The notes: generated by a model not told the origin, from the sequence alone. DNA of 64,000 nt from Apostichopus japonicus (GCF_037975245.1 NC_092577.1:32862898-32926897); one strand, 5' to 3'; positions 20,665-33,647 are shown, numbered from the stretch's first letter. Numbers and translations: made by a program.

Positions 20665-23600
20665 TTAGAAGAGACTCTCAGACGGTGCATCTGCGTTTTC
20701 GGAAATATACTTCATTATGTCGTCATTATCGAGATCTAAGTCTTTTTCTTGAGCCTCTGTCGCCATGGCACCTGGTTTGGCTTTGGGGTCGAGGGAAGTC
20801 GCCACTGCAGAAGGCTTCGGCGATGGCTTCGGTTTTGCTTTCAGTAAAAGGGCGTCCAAATCGTCTTCGATACTACGGGAAGTAATAAAACAACAACAAC
20901 AGTGGAATACTGGTTCGTAGCAAGGATGTTCCTACAATGTCTCCATGGATTGATGGTTTCTCAATGCGTATAAAGAATACCTACCTTTAGTTAGTATCCA
21001 TACGGGTATCTTACCCGCCACACATAATGTAAATGCAAATTTACAATTGCTAATGAAAATTCCAATACAGTACAACCAGAATCCATATTAGTATTGCTCT
21101 ATGTGTCTTTATTTTCTAACATTTCATTAAAACTTGTTGAAAGCAAATTTTAATTGAAAACCCGTGGATCTCATCACAGCAAGGAAATCGATGTTACCAA
21201 TCATCTCCACAAACATTATTTCATATACAGTATAACGGACTAAATAGACAACAAGAGCCCAGCGGGCACTATGGTGCATTGCTTGGTGGAATATTACAGT
21301 GTTATATGTCATCACCCAATATCATAATATTGATGCCCCGTGTACCTCCTATTAACCAACAACTGTATTACAAGTTTAGACGCAATCTGATTCAAGGTTG
21401 TTGGCCCAAAGAATGTGTCCCAAAATGCTTTTGAGGTGGAATTAAAATTTGGGCCCAACCAAAATATCAACCAAAAATAGGCCTACATGTACCAGTGTTT
21501 AACCAACAACTGTATACCAAGTTTGGCTACAATCCCACTTAGGGTTGCGAAGTTATTGCAATGTAAAATATTTACGTTTGACCCCAAAACTTCATAAACA
21601 TTCACAAGGTCATCGCCAAAAAAACGACACGGCACGCCTTCACTATTATACATCTTCATAGAAAGAATGACACATATCCATGAGTTATCGCGGACCCAAG
21701 CAAGTAGGACAGACGCACACACACACACACCCGTCTATACACATACCGACCTGACTGCATAGATTCCTTTGCTACCAGCAAGGAACCAAAAATTGGTACA
21801 TGTGATAAATGGTCACACAGTGAACAATTCGAACACAATATACCCGATTTAATATTGTATAGTTCATGGATGTGTTTACTGCGATGCATTGAACTCTGTA
21901 TTCGTGTCGACTTGCAAATATGATGCATTCTATGGTCTGTCATCTATGGAGTATATTTAGCGAAGATGAATCCTGGATACTAGCACAGTGGTTAAAAAAA
22001 TGGAAACTTCTAAAGTGACATTTATCGCTAAAGCTTAAACAAACTGCGCGTGTTGGAAAAGACACTTTGTTGCTCCTTATGAGGCTGGAAGGGACGTGAG
22101 ACCGACTGCCACGCACGACCTGTGACAGCTGAGGAAGAGAACACCTGATGTTACAAACTTAAGATGCCTGGGGAGAACAGGATTCGAAGAACTCAACAAG
22201 ACGAATAGCTAATCCTTATCGACATATGAAATCATATTGAAATATTATACAGACTCTGAAGACTCAGTTGTACAACCACCTGAAGACTTTTCCAACCGCC
22301 ACCGATGACTGTGGAGACCAACAGGAGAACAAGGACATCAAGTACTTTCCAACCAAGTTCTTATGAATGAGGAGGAGTTCAATAGAAAGCAATCGCCAAA
22401 AGAAACTATGGCTATTAACAAGGAATATCGCTAACAAATATGTCCACAATAATCCCTGATGACTGGGATCAGATACCACATATCTAAGCAATTCAGATGG
22501 CTGAAGATGTAATTCCTAAACGTGCCTTGAATGGCACAGGAGCGAGATCCATTGTTCAGGTTCATCGGACCCTCTCATGATTGCAAAGATCATAATGTGT
22601 TCTCATTAAACAAATGACGACAATAATTGGGAGAGCAAATAACGGCTCCCAATCAACGGCAGAGGTAGATATCATCTGACTGCAGTTCCAATGCCACCCT
22701 CTGACGGGTAAGAATAAGACCTAACGTTGTCTTCAGGATGTAATGTCGACTGAGGCGGTCAACTGGTCAAAAGAGAGACAATTATGGTTTCTCAGCCAAA
22801 AATATATGACTACTATGAAGGAGCAAAAATCAATGCTGTCCTCGATATATTACCTGACGATTGACGAGGACAACTGACGACTTGACTAGTATTGACGACT
22901 GAGTAAAATGGATGTGACGCTCACACTCATAGTCGGTGACAGCGGAAGAGATCAATGTTTTCGCCTCCAAGATAATATGGAGGCTGTCTAAGAGACGGCG
23001 CTTCAACATACTGCGTCACCATTTAGACGAATGACAATATCTTACAATGACATCTCTCCATGAAGGTACCAGTTTGGCAAATCCCAGTTCAGTTTGTCAC
23101 CGTAGTAGTTACATGGGGTGTAAACCAATATCTAGAATAGCGCTCGAGAAATATCGGGTGCAAGTGGGATCGGTTGTAATGAAAGGCACAGCTCGTCACT
23201 TCTACGGTCAAAACATGCATCGAACTAAACAGATTTGAAATCTTTACAACTAAACACCCAATCTCTGCATATTTTGTATATGCACAATTTTACCTTTTGA
23301 CGTTAATTAAGTTACCACATTCACGCAATCTCCGAAATAACCCGTGAATCAATCAACCAACCAAACGGTTAATTAAACCGTTGGTTATCTTGATGGCACG
23401 ATGATCGAATTCGCAGAAGTTGAATACTGCATGACGTTGGTACCGAATACGATCGTTCAAATCAATTTATTACGGATCATTTCTTCGCTATATATAAAAC
23501 ATATCATTGTAATGAAGATTAATCTAGAAAGATCTACCAGGGAGTTTCTATTCAAAATAGCGATGCCATCATACTAGTATTCAATTAACGTTCAGTTGAA

Positions 23601-26600
23601 TGTCTGATGTCATCAGTTTTCTCAGAGGTAAATAGTTCTTGTAATTCTTCGTCGACGTTTGCCGCCACTTGGCGCCCCTAAATATATAATCCATAATAAC
23701 AGGCACAAATGAATACAAGAAAGTCAACAAACGAAATTCGCTTAGTATCCTAATATTACGTTACTTCGAACCTTTCTTCGTATACACAAAAATATGAGGA
23801 TTACCAATTTCCATACTGACCGCTTTGTATTTCAAGTTTTTCTCCCGATTCTAAGTACTGCAACTCATATGGGAACCCAACAACATATTTTAATCAAGCC
23901 GGAAATAGAAAACCAATTTCTTCACTCATTGCAAACTTCTTTGATATGCCTAATAAGTTTGACTTAATCATTCAGCTTAACATTGATCGATGACCCATGC
24001 TTTGTCAAGAACTTCGGAATTGTCAGACTGAGTAAAGATTTGATCCTCTTTTGACTTAGATACTTATCCTTCGCATGCAATTGAAAATGTCTCATGAAAT
24101 AAAGCATCAAAGGGTTTCGCTTGGTTAGATGACAATAACAGTTTCATAAATATAATCATGTAGCTGCGTGATTGTATAAATTTGACATTATGCATGAGGC
24201 TTTTGTTACCAAATTTATATCTTTACTCTGATAACTGACGACCTGATTCCCTTTCTTCTCCAATTCCCTTCAAGAAATTCCGCTACAGGCAAAGTCGCAG
24301 AAATTACATATTCGAAGGGGCATGATAAAGTTTGATCATATTTTTCTTTTGAGGAGAAGTATAGGTTTACCGACAATATACGCAGAAAACACAGAGATAC
24401 ATTACAATTCACTAATTAAGTATTAAAGGCTTACGGAAAGGGTCAAAATAGGGTTTGAAACATTCTAGTTTTTGTTTAAAGACTTAAGCAAGGGGAAGGC
24501 AATATAATATTTTTATTTTATAATATGCCATTTGTTATTTTTTTTTTACAAAGGAGGCATTGCAACAATAAACTAAAACTGTGAAAATCATGAACATCTT
24601 AATTATAAATCATTTGGTGAAACTGTCTACCTGGTTAAGCTACTTTCCCTCTGGAGTATGAAGGTTCGTAAAAAAAAAGACCTCTGTACTCTATTGTTTT
24701 GCTCAATCTGGTAACATAATTAGAACATGAAGTCACATGATTGTCTGTGAGCGAAAAGGTAATTAAGTCATTGATCTTCGCATTGGTGGGATGCTCTGTT
24801 GATGTCAAGTGGAACCCCAAACTTATCCAATGGCTTTGTGGAAGATAAATTGGAACGACACGCATCTACGTGACATAACGTATGACACTAATGTCAAAAA
24901 CACATTTCTGCCAGAAAATTTATTGGAGAAAGCAACCGAGAAGGAATTATCATAGTCACAATTTTTAATGAGTGAATTAATTGCATTTAACGTTCATTTT
25001 AGGAGATGAAAATAAGGGCAAAGAAGTCGCTTCAGTTCATCTTCTAAAAGATCTAATCACCGCTGGGGATATCTCCGTACGGGTGACTTTAATATTAACT
25101 ACAACCGCAAATGACGTCACCATAAATGTAGGTACGTGATAGTAAGTAGAACAGGTTGTATGTGATTCTACAGTAATAAGTTACCGAAGTAACATTAAGC
25201 GATATTTCAACAAATATCAAAGCCAATTCGCGTACCGCCTAGGGTGTAACAGATGAATTTAGGTGAAATAGTGTAAAATAAACATTGATTAATTACAATC
25301 TGCGGTTCTATTTCGACTAACCAATATTGATTCTCCGAAGTCAAACAGCCAGGAAGTATAGCTAACAAGAACTTTAGTTCTAAGAATAGGTTGATAACTT
25401 GTGAATAAAGAAGAAGTTATTCGTGACGGTGGTTAAAAAAATTACCGATATCTTAACCGACGAATATAAAACAACAGTCGTTTTACACATGAAAGAGGGT
25501 TAATGACTCTCTTTTCCGAATGTAACTTTTGATAAGTTACTGTTTTTTTAATATTGTTATTAGTGGTAAAACAGATGTTTTCGTTCCATCGGCAACGCCA
25601 CTAACCCTAGAGTGCAACTGTATTATTTCAAACTAAGATTTTACGATAATGAAATGTAATTAAGAAAATAACTCTCCTACATTTTGAGCCCAAGTAAGAG
25701 GTTAGGAAGTAAAAAGTGAATTTTAACAATTGAACAAAGTTTGCGCTCATTATCTGAAATGAAAGTTGAGCGGAAGCTTTTTATTTTAATTTGATATTCG
25801 TATCGAAACATTAACTCAAAATGTTGTGTGAAGCGATTTCGTCGACGAAACAACCGATATAAGAAATCTCTGATAAGGTTTGTCTTCTATGGGTCGATTT
25901 GGAATTTACAAGCGATAATAGACAATACTTTCAAATTATCAAATTTTATATGATGTTAGCAGCGAGTGGAGGTTCATTACTAACACTAGCTATGCGCATG
26001 CATATTTCGTTGTATTGACCACAATTTGCCGAATTATTCATATACTGGAGAGAGGTATAGTGCGTCACCATAAAACATGATGTGATACTTTAAATAGAGC
26101 ACTACAGCATTGCATGGTATGAACGATGTCCAATGCACAAAATTTACTTTAATACGTTGTAGACCTTTAGAAATCACCTAAGCTAATAAGAATGTTCAGT
26201 GTATCTAAAATTGGACAAGTATAGGGTTTTTATGAAAAGGCATATGAATTAAATATACACCTAAATCAGCAAAAGCTATTCATGTTTTATTTTACAAGGA
26301 CTCTAAAGTTAACTTACGTCATACTTGTTTTCTTGAGTACCTACTGTGAATATAGCGCCACCTTACCTGTCGGACATTTTGGAATACTTTTGTCATTTGA
26401 TCCTGGTTCCAGACATATCAAGCGATCCCCGTGTGCATAATCTTCAGAAATTATCACTCCTAATACAATCGAACTAGACAATTAACAAGTAAAAACACAA
26501 TAATCGGCACGCTGTGGCTCAACAAGAATGGCTGATGAGTTCACGTTGCACTTTTGTGACACAATTTGAGATAACGTGAACATGACAACAAATTTTCCCT

Positions 26601-28438
26601 TTCGAAATCATAACCAACCAGCACGCCTAGGAGTCCCTGAAGTAAAAGCAGACACTGGCGTATTTCTTATTTCTAAGAATAGCAGATGAGCAGTCTAAAT
26701 TCCTGCAAGCGAATCATTAGAATTTACGGGATTTTCTTCAGCATTTCCTTTAATAATAAAATCAAAACAATTGAATGTTCCAGGCGGATGAGATTTTTCT
26801 TTTTCTAAACTTGTGAGATAGCTGGTAACGCTGGACTAATTTCGGGCAGAATCAGCGAAGAACCCTGGTTCTCCTGCAGCACTAATTAATAACTGGTATT
26901 TCTACGAACTATCGCGAAATATTTGAACTGACGCGAACTTAGGATAGTAGGCGATCATCCGACCGCTGTAAAAGTAAAACAAAAGTAGAGGCGACAGCGA
27001 CTTCCTGAAGACATTAGCGATTTGGCCGGTAAAGTGGAACATATTTCAAGAGCAGAGTAACGTAGAAGTTAGGTTCCCTAGAGCAGATACTAGGCAAGTG
27101 TGAACTTGCCTCGTCAGAAATACAAATCTGACATATACGGCTGTATTCAAATTCAGAGACGTTGGACTAAAAGAACGTTACGCTTGATTTCAGATTAAAA
27201 TACATATTATAGTTTATGTTTAAAAATGCCCTGTACCTATGTAGTATCAAAGGCATTGGTTTCTTAATGTTGCTTGTAGAGGTTGTTAATGAAACTAAAA
27301 TAGCATTATTGTTAATCAAACTTGTAGGAAGTCCGTATTTGTATTCGTTTTCTAGCAATGCTGTCTGCAATCGTACACTCTCGATCTCAATGAATTGTTA
27401 CTCATATTTGTACTGGTGGGAATTTGTAATCTATGGTACAGAAAGCTATTAACAAATTAAGTAATCCTTGCGCTAAGAGCCCTGTACTCTTACTCGTACA
27501 AAATGGAATACACTTGTACTCCTTCGGATTATGTTGCACTCTTACCACAAATCTGCTGATAACAGAAAGAATCGACTAGATTGGGAGAGTTCAATGGGAG
27601 ACAAATACATATTGGAAATAACTTTCTGCAAATGTAAGAAACCACCTGTATTTTTTTTACGGGAGCCCAAACAACCATATCATCCAGAAGGAACACTAAT
27701 GACCTTCGTTGAATTCAATAATATCAGAAGTGCAGGGTAATCAATTTGCTTCAAGCTGTCAAGAGTGAGTTCAATATTTTTCAAAGTTTCCGATAGAGCC
27801 TGATATTGATCTACATATACATATATTTTCTGACATATATCATCACCTACAGTCGTACTAGTGATGTTCACAAAGGACCAAGGATTAGAAAACAAGGCTA
27901 CTACATTTGCTCTTATATCCTCATGGTTGAAACTTGTCACGGTGGCAATTCGGTCCGTAGAGGGAAGGAACACCACATCGTTCACATCAAGTGAGTTTGA
28001 TATGCCACAGAAAGGGTGCTCAGTAGACGGTCCGCGGGACAAATCCGACAGGCGAAGGATTTCGATGCTTCATGCAATTAAAACAAAATCTGCCTACAAT
28101 GTTACACTAAGCGAAATGTACACTCTTAACACCTTGGCACCCCGCTGTCATGTCATACACATGGGATTTTGACTGTCTGGCACATTTCTCCCACAGATGT
28201 GCCTTCTCTGACCAGATCTGGTAGAGAATTAACTGAAAATCCCAGTGGAAGGATACCTAGAAGATATCAATCACTTTTTGGAGGGATTTTTTTTTAAGTT
28301 AAGAAATGCTTTACCTAAGAATGTCACCTATATCCTCCGTTTCATCTGTTATATCGGCTTCCTTATCACCCGTAGCTTCTGGTGGAACAAAAGCGGCAGC
28401 ATCTGACTCGTTTTCAGTAAAAAGACGGACTCCGCGAT
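20665..28438 (-). CDS. 3' end of an unrecognised acidic protein gene (last two exons)
   Basis: Two minus-strand exons fit together: 28438-28315 (acceptor AG at 28439-28440, donor AG/GTAAAG) and 20872-20665 (acceptor CCCGTAG/T, stop at 20665-20667). Phase 2 closes exactly at the junction, joining GDILS to IEDDLDALLL. The combined ~110 residues read RGVRLFTENESDAAAF, an acidic stretch (ITDETEDIGDIL), a Lys/Pro/Ala-rich linker (KAKPKPSPKPSAV) and a terminal acidic helix with DLDNDDIMKYISENA. There is no membrane segment or cysteine. It looks like the disordered, acidic C-terminal tail of a larger intracellular protein, but I do not recognise the family. The 7.4-kb intron and absence of upstream exons mean the 5' part is either far upstream with small exons I could not see, or lost. 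Matching phases and codon-like composition make a real gene likely. Confidence 0.65.
21330..21790 (+). repeat. Interspersed repeat, copy A
   Basis: Contains two internal direct copies of AACCAACAACTGTAT followed by ACAAGTTT or CCAAGTTT (21353 and 21503). A TTGACCCC segment follows, then an (AC)n tract at 21717-21731 and the end CATAGATTCCTTTGCTACC with AAGGAACCAAAAATT. Copy C at 61440-61670 shares the (AC)n and CATAGATTTCTTTACCTC / AAGGAATCAAAAACT end in the same orientation. Confidence 0.6.
21950..23240. other. Unassigned stretch of distinctive composition
   Basis: Higher GC than its surroundings and rich in GACGA / CTGACGA / ACTGAGG words (for example 22855-22905). No frame stays open or gives recognisable protein; the best frame, 23047-23238, has no known similarity. 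It could be a decayed element or a non-coding transcript. I see nothing to decide. Confidence 0.3.
23240..27680. other. Gene-free stretch inside the putative long intron
   Basis: AT-rich. The only structured item is a half copy of the CAGGGAG hairpin (TACCAGGGAGTTTCTATT) at 23535. Open frames at 24215-24412, 24635-24865 and 27216-27452 are not convincing. Confidence 0.45.
27680..28067 (-). CDS. Possible exon or gene fragment, extracellular-type sequence, unrecognised
   Basis: A minus-strand open stretch of about 128 residues from a plausible acceptor (TTTTAATTGCATGAAG/C at 28068) to a stop at 27680. A possible weak donor AAG/GTCATT lies at 27702. It reads smoothly, with balanced hydrophobic spacing (DVNDVVFLPSTDRIATV, then ANVVALFSNPWSFVNITS), two N-glycosylation sequons (NIT, NST) and two cysteines, like part of an extracellular domain. 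It sits in the intron of the acidic-protein gene on the same strand but does not fit that gene's splice phases or composition. It may be an exon of another gene, a gene fragment or a pseudogene. Function not assigned. Confidence 0.35.
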
Positions 28439-28619
28439 CTAAAACAATGACAAACCATAATACTGTTAGTGAGCAACACAAAACGAAATTATATTTTCAT
28501 ACAACGGAACTAATGTTTATAAGCCTCTTCTCAATTTCGTTGAAATAATCTGAATAATGGTTGAAAATCGCAACCTAAGTGATTTCAAACACACGATACG
28601 CATGACTCGTACAGTGACT

Positions 28620-28695
28620 ACTGTTCATGTTCTGTAACACATGTTACAAAAACAAAGTAGTAATTGCTGATGCATGGTTGTGGGACATGAACAGT
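28620..28695. repeat. Inverted repeat, ACTGTTCATGT arms
   Basis: ACTGTTCATGT at 28620-28630 and its exact complement ACATGAACAGT at 28685-28695. The loop holds CTGTAACACATGTTAC, a sequence shared with the larger foldback at 28937-29047. Confidence 0.6.
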
Positions 28696-28703
28696 GTTGT
28701 TGT

Positions 28704-28739
28704 ACCAGGGAGCTGCTACTCTAACAGCAGCTCCCTGGT
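28704..28739. repeat. Perfect 14-bp-arm hairpin, ACCAGGGAGCTGCT
   Basis: ACCAGGGAGCTGCT (28704-28717), an 8-base loop ACTCTAAC, and AGCAGCTCCCTGGT (28726-28739) pair without mismatch. TTGTACC or TGTACC flanks both sides. It has the same architecture and loop size as 16566-16591. Confidence 0.85.
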
Positions 28740-28936
28740 TGTACCAACTCATGGGTGCGAGTTCATTAATACGCGATTCTAAAGTAAGGTCGTGTCTAGT
28801 GGTTTTATGCTATAAGTAGGACTACGGATATACCCGATCATGGCCTTTCTTCGTTCTCGGCACGACGAATTGACGTTATTTAAAAAGAGGTGTGAACTGG
28901 AATCAAGCGGTACCGTACCTCCTTTACTTGCAAACA

Positions 28937-29047
28937 CATAGCTAGTATACAGTAACTACCAGTGCCACCTGTAACACATGTTACTACTGCTCATATCCCA
29001 CGGTAACATGTGTTACAGGTGGCATCAGTTGTTCTGTACTAGCTATG
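28937..29047. repeat. Foldback element with 21-bp perfect core
   Basis: The inner arms 28964-28984 and 29003-29023 are perfect complements over 21 bases (starting GCCACCTGTAACACATG). The imperfect symmetry extends out to CATAGCTAGTA at 28937 and TACTAGCTATG ending at 29047. The spacer is 18 bases. It resembles a small foldback or MITE-type element; a hairpin RNA is possible but unsupported. Confidence 0.85.
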
Positions 29048-29049
29048 AG

Positions 29050-31430
29050 TATCAGCTGTTTCAAATTGTAGGAAAACGAAATCTACAGTATCATTTTTGC
29101 TCAGTATTTATGTCATATTTATAGTTCAAGAAAAAATGCGTAGTAGAAATGTTTCTATAACTAATTCGGTTTTAAGATGTTTACATTTATCCATAGTTTT
29201 ATAAAATCTTATTACCCAATCAAGTCTTCAAAACTCCATATGAACAATATAGCATACTTGGATGAAATTTCATACCATTTGACCCTTGACATATTTGTAA
29301 TAGAAATATGTAATAGAAATACATACATAAAAGAGTTTAATTAGGCCCAAGCTGAAACTATAGTTTCTCCCTTACAGTTATTGACAAGAACCTCTAAAGT
29401 TGTCAGTGAAATTTCAACTTGTTATGGGACTCCTTAAAAACCAGTGACCACTAGTGTCTCTTATACTACAGTAATATACAGACTACTGAACATATGGTCA
29501 GAGTGGTGACAGTACGCGGGAAACCCTCCTCCCGAAATGAAACAAATGCTTTTTATTTTTTTATTTCTGAATACAATCATCAAATAATCAATTCCTAAAC
29601 ATGGAAAATAATATAAACAATCATTTATCAGGCATAATATCGTATTACAAGGGTGTCTTATAATCGACAATGAGTTAATTGATGAAAATTCGATTATCCG
29701 AACTCTTTGATTTTCCGAACTACCTTCGGCCCGAAAAGTTCGGATAATCGGGGTTTTACGCTTCATTCCAAACATGTCACTTGAAGCAATAAAAGTACTT
29801 TGAGCTCTGTGTTGCATCTGATGAACAACAGATCTAGTGGTCTGTCTACAAGAATAACTAGTCCAGTCACTTTTATTGAGGAAAATAACTACTTTCTAAA
29901 CGTAATTTTTTTTTTAGATTTGAAACAATAAAACGGAGAACGCTTTTCTGTGGCTTTGGTGTTCGTTGACGGAAGCAGAAATGAAGCAGTAACGGAAGCA
30001 GTAATACATTCATAAATAAATATATAAATAAATATGTCCAGTTACAAACTAATTTATGCAAAATATGTTGAAAGACATCAAGATCACATATTAGCGTTTA
30101 ACGAGATCATTTCGGGAAGCGAGAAAGAGGGATGTCGGTACCGAATGAGGTAGATAGAGACGTTAGAGAAAAGGCACCATGAAAGATCCGATATTAAGCA
30201 GACTGATTCGGTTTTAAAGTGGCATATGTTTCTTTGGCTTTGATAAGCCACAGAATCCATGGCAGGCTTTGAACTTGCATGATTTGATGATATAGAAGTT
30301 TCCTTCCCACATAGTCCCTGTTATCTTAAAATAACCATTCTTGCTTTAACACAACCACGATATGGAACAATTGAAATGCGTATTATATTGATCGAATCGA
30401 TGTGTGATCAACTGCAACTGTCTTTAAATTTAAATGTAAAAACTATACCAGTTGATAATGTCTTTAACTCTACAACAAGATGCCTTCCGTTATGGACAGA
30501 ATCAAACAATCAATTGGATAAAATGACATCTATTAGATATGAAATTATGGGTCTTTTTTTCTCTCATTAATACGTTTCAAAGAGAGGTGTCAAATTTTGC
30601 GCCAATTCGTAAATTGAGGTCACGTAGTAATGGCTTTGTCTCGCTAATTAGCTTCGCTAGATTATGTTTCGATGAACAATTTCAAGCCTGGATAAGCGAA
30701 ATCCGACTCAAGGCTGGATTAGAGGAGATTAAAGTTACGGTACACATCAATTTGCAGAGACCACGGCCATCTGTCACACGTTCATAGTCGATGTGAATTA
30801 CATCATGAATCCCGATTTGAAGCAAGTTCACATTAACAAGACCGGTAAATCATGATGGCTCGCATTTTCCTCTAATGTCAGCTATATAGCTGCATGTTAC
30901 TTGTTAAATTGCAAATTGATACGTAAACCATCGCCAAAGTTTGAAACGTGTCGTGATGGAGAGCTGTCATTCTGTGAAGTCATAATTGTGTTGTCATAAT
31001 TGAAATATGATAAGGTAGAATGTTAGTATAGTGTTGCCACTAACAGCAATGCAATCATTATATCATGTTATGGGTAATGGATACAATGGGTTTATGTCTG
31101 CAGCATTTTCAAAATCCATGTCAACTTACACATGGTAATAAATTAAGAAACAAAATTGATGCACATGTGTCTAGACGATACCATATTAAGACTTGATCTA
31201 GTTTTCAGGCTTTGTGTGTGAAGAAACACTAAATATCCCAAATGGAATAAGATTTATCTTAGCTGTTTGGAGAAAGTTGTTTATGATTGGTATCTCTACC
31301 ACATTTACTAATAATGATGGTAAAGTTTGCGTCACCTTTGAAGCAGTACCTTGGGTCGTTGATTTTCACCTAGCCGACCATAATAAGCAGGAACTATTTG
31401 AAATACTGGGAGGAAGGAACAAAGTAGTGT
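29050..31430. other. Gene-free stretch
   Basis: Apart from the pogo-like end at 29689-29759, no exon or element was recognised. Short frames at 30376-30787 and 31214-31440 carry no identifiable domain. Confidence 0.45.
29689..29759 (-). mobile_element. One end of a pogo/Tigger-like repeat
   Basis: On the minus strand this reads GTAAAACCCCGATTATCCGA, then ACTTTTCGGGCC, followed by two further TTCGGA-AATC boxes. Repeated (G)ATTATCCGAAC words near a GTAAAACC start are typical of pogo/Tigger-like terminal repeats. The opposite end was not found, so it is a fragment. Confidence 0.5.
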
Positions 31431-31440
31431 TAGCAAAAGG

Positions 31441-31680
31441 AGTGTTAGCTCAGTGGTTAACGCCGGTGTCTCTCCATCATAAGATCCCGAGTTCGTGTCA
31501 CTCCAAGATTAATGTATGTCGTCTAGTTACAGAGTTGTTGACAATTGACAATTCATAATCATGGACGTTAAATATGAATCCAAGAGACTGACTTCGGTCA
31601 GCTTGCGGCTTTGATAAGCCAATGGTAGCTTCTTCGCGAGTTCCTGCTTGCAGGAGGATCTAAAATACATACATACAAGT
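31441..31680 (+). mobile_element. tRNA-derived SINE
   Basis: Begins with a tRNA-like head: TTAGCTCAGTGGTTAACGCC carries a pol III A box (TAGCTCAGTGG) and GAGTTCGTGTC a degenerate B box. The tRNA-unrelated body contains a CTGAC-TTCG-GTCAG tetraloop hairpin, GGCTTTGATAAGCC and TCCTGCTTGCAGGA hairpins. The 3' end is a CATACATACATA tail. It ends an otherwise uninteresting open frame. No clear target duplication was found. Confidence 0.75.
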
Positions 31681-32425
31681 ACCTTTGAAATGAATACATT
31701 TCGTGAAGCTCGTAGGTCATAAACATAAACATGATCCAGGGGAATAACGGTTCGTGATGTTATCTCTTCACCTAGAGTAAATTTTTAATCTTCAAATATG
31801 TTAAATTAATGTTGCATATGAACGATCACTTCCTTTGAACTTAATGTACTTGATTCAATTTATTCAATACTATTTGTAGATGATAGTACCGTGGAAGTTC
31901 AAGAGTAAGACAGTTTTTGTTGTTGTATCAAAGCATTGTCTCGAATGGTGACCAGAATGTGACAGGATTTCCAACACATGTGGATCGACAAGCGAGCATA
32001 GTTTTACCGATCATACTGACATGCACGCATGATGGAAACGAACTCTTCATTGCGATGCAATACTGGGTCTTCTGTATAACGTATATGTGGCTGTATTCTG
32101 AGCAATTATTTACTACATGATTATTTCCACAATATCCATCAATGACGAATACATGTGGGTGATTAATCTGGCGTGATTAATTTGTTCAAAGGCATCACGC
32201 TTAAAGCATTTTTGTTTCCGATTTGCATTTTTCTGACTTTTTTGTGTGTGAATTGGCGCTCTTAACATCGCATTTCAAGGCAAACTAATATACTTTACAA
32301 GTTAGTATAAGTTCTAAAGTATATGTTTCTAATTATTTCTTTTACTTATTAGTTCTTTACTGTATTTATTTTTTAAACAATTCATGCTATTATTGCTGGG
32401 ACCTGAACGACTGATGCTATGCTAT

Positions 32426-32516
32426 TTGGCGAGGAAAGTACCCTGACTATAAAAAGAAATTGCCGGAATTTGGCGAGGAAAATACCCTGACAAAAAAGAA
32501 ATTGCCGAAATTTCGG
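32426..32516. repeat. Direct duplication of ~45 bases
   Basis: Two adjacent copies of TTTGGCGAGGAAAGTACCCT followed by GAC...AAAAGAAATTGCCG, differing by a few bases and a 4-base indel. Confidence 0.85.
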
Positions 32517-33647
32517 TGGCCAGAAACAGAGTTAATACATAGAAATAAATATCAAATGTTGCAAACATGTTCACACAAACTATGTGCTTACTAAATACAT
32601 ACTAAAGAAACGTTGCCAAAATGATAAGAACTGAATTAATCTGTGTCCGGCAGTCTAAGATGTCGCGTTGGTGATTGGGACACTGTGTGACGGTTACATA
32701 ATATTAATGTAGGTCTTGTTTCTGAACTCCTAGCAGTTTGTCATCACTTATCTTCGTGAAAATACGCGCATTTGAGTAATTTTAGTAATTGTTCCCTGAA
32801 GCTTAAACTTATATAGAGAATGATTCCATCTATTCATGTTATCATTTCGTATATCAAGAACATAATGAGAATTATATAGTCTCGAAGTATACGGCAAGAA
32901 TTATATTACCAAATAATAATCAATTATAAAGGTTTCTTGTGTCAATATTCGTTATGATAAATTGGACTATTCTCTTGATGAAAGCGTCTTTTGACAGATG
33001 GAAGAAAACAATCAAGTATGTTAATGCAGCTTTTTTGCCACAATCCCCTTCACGGAACTATAAGAATAAGAAAGAAAGAAAAGTTGCTTCTCATAAAGTT
33101 ACACGTTTGGCGATGCCATCAATGAACTGATTTGTGTCGCAGTGTTTGCAATGCCAAGGGAGGACAAAACATTGAAAAGGACTTATATAGTTGAACAATA
33201 AATTCGTTTGAACTACAATTTGTAGTTGATCTGATGAAGTACGGTAGGGAGAATGTGATGATGGTTACAACTTGACAAAGAAGAGGAAGAAGATTGGGGT
33301 TCCTACTGGTTCTCTTGGGTGTGTCTAATAGGACAATTGATCTTGGAACGACGACACTCTTTGGATGGCATGAGCTATCCTGGCACTTTCATAGTCGTGC
33401 AGGTGATTAAGAAATGTGGAATGATTAGTTAGGGCAATATCGGCGACGAGATAGAGCACATGTCAAGGCGATACTGGTGAGTGGCCATGGGTGGTTGTGC
33501 AGATCAATGGTTATGGCGTCGGTTTCTATGAGAATGGTCACATCATCATGGACGTAATAGCCCGAAGAAGAGATCATTTAGGGATTGATGGTCATGTGTG
33601 TGGAATTGACATGATCTATATGAAAAGTAAAATATAGAAACTCCTGA

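Noticed and set aside
22455-22475. CTGATGACTGGGATCAG as a possible ribozyme core
   Set aside because: The pairing does not form stem II next to GAAA; chance hairpin.
26529-26560. CTGATGAG as a possible hammerhead core
   Set aside because: No GGAC/GTCC-type stem II and no GAAA follow.
31441-31510. A functional tRNA gene
   Set aside because: The acceptor and anticodon stems do not pair; only A and B boxes are recognisable and a SINE body and tail follow.
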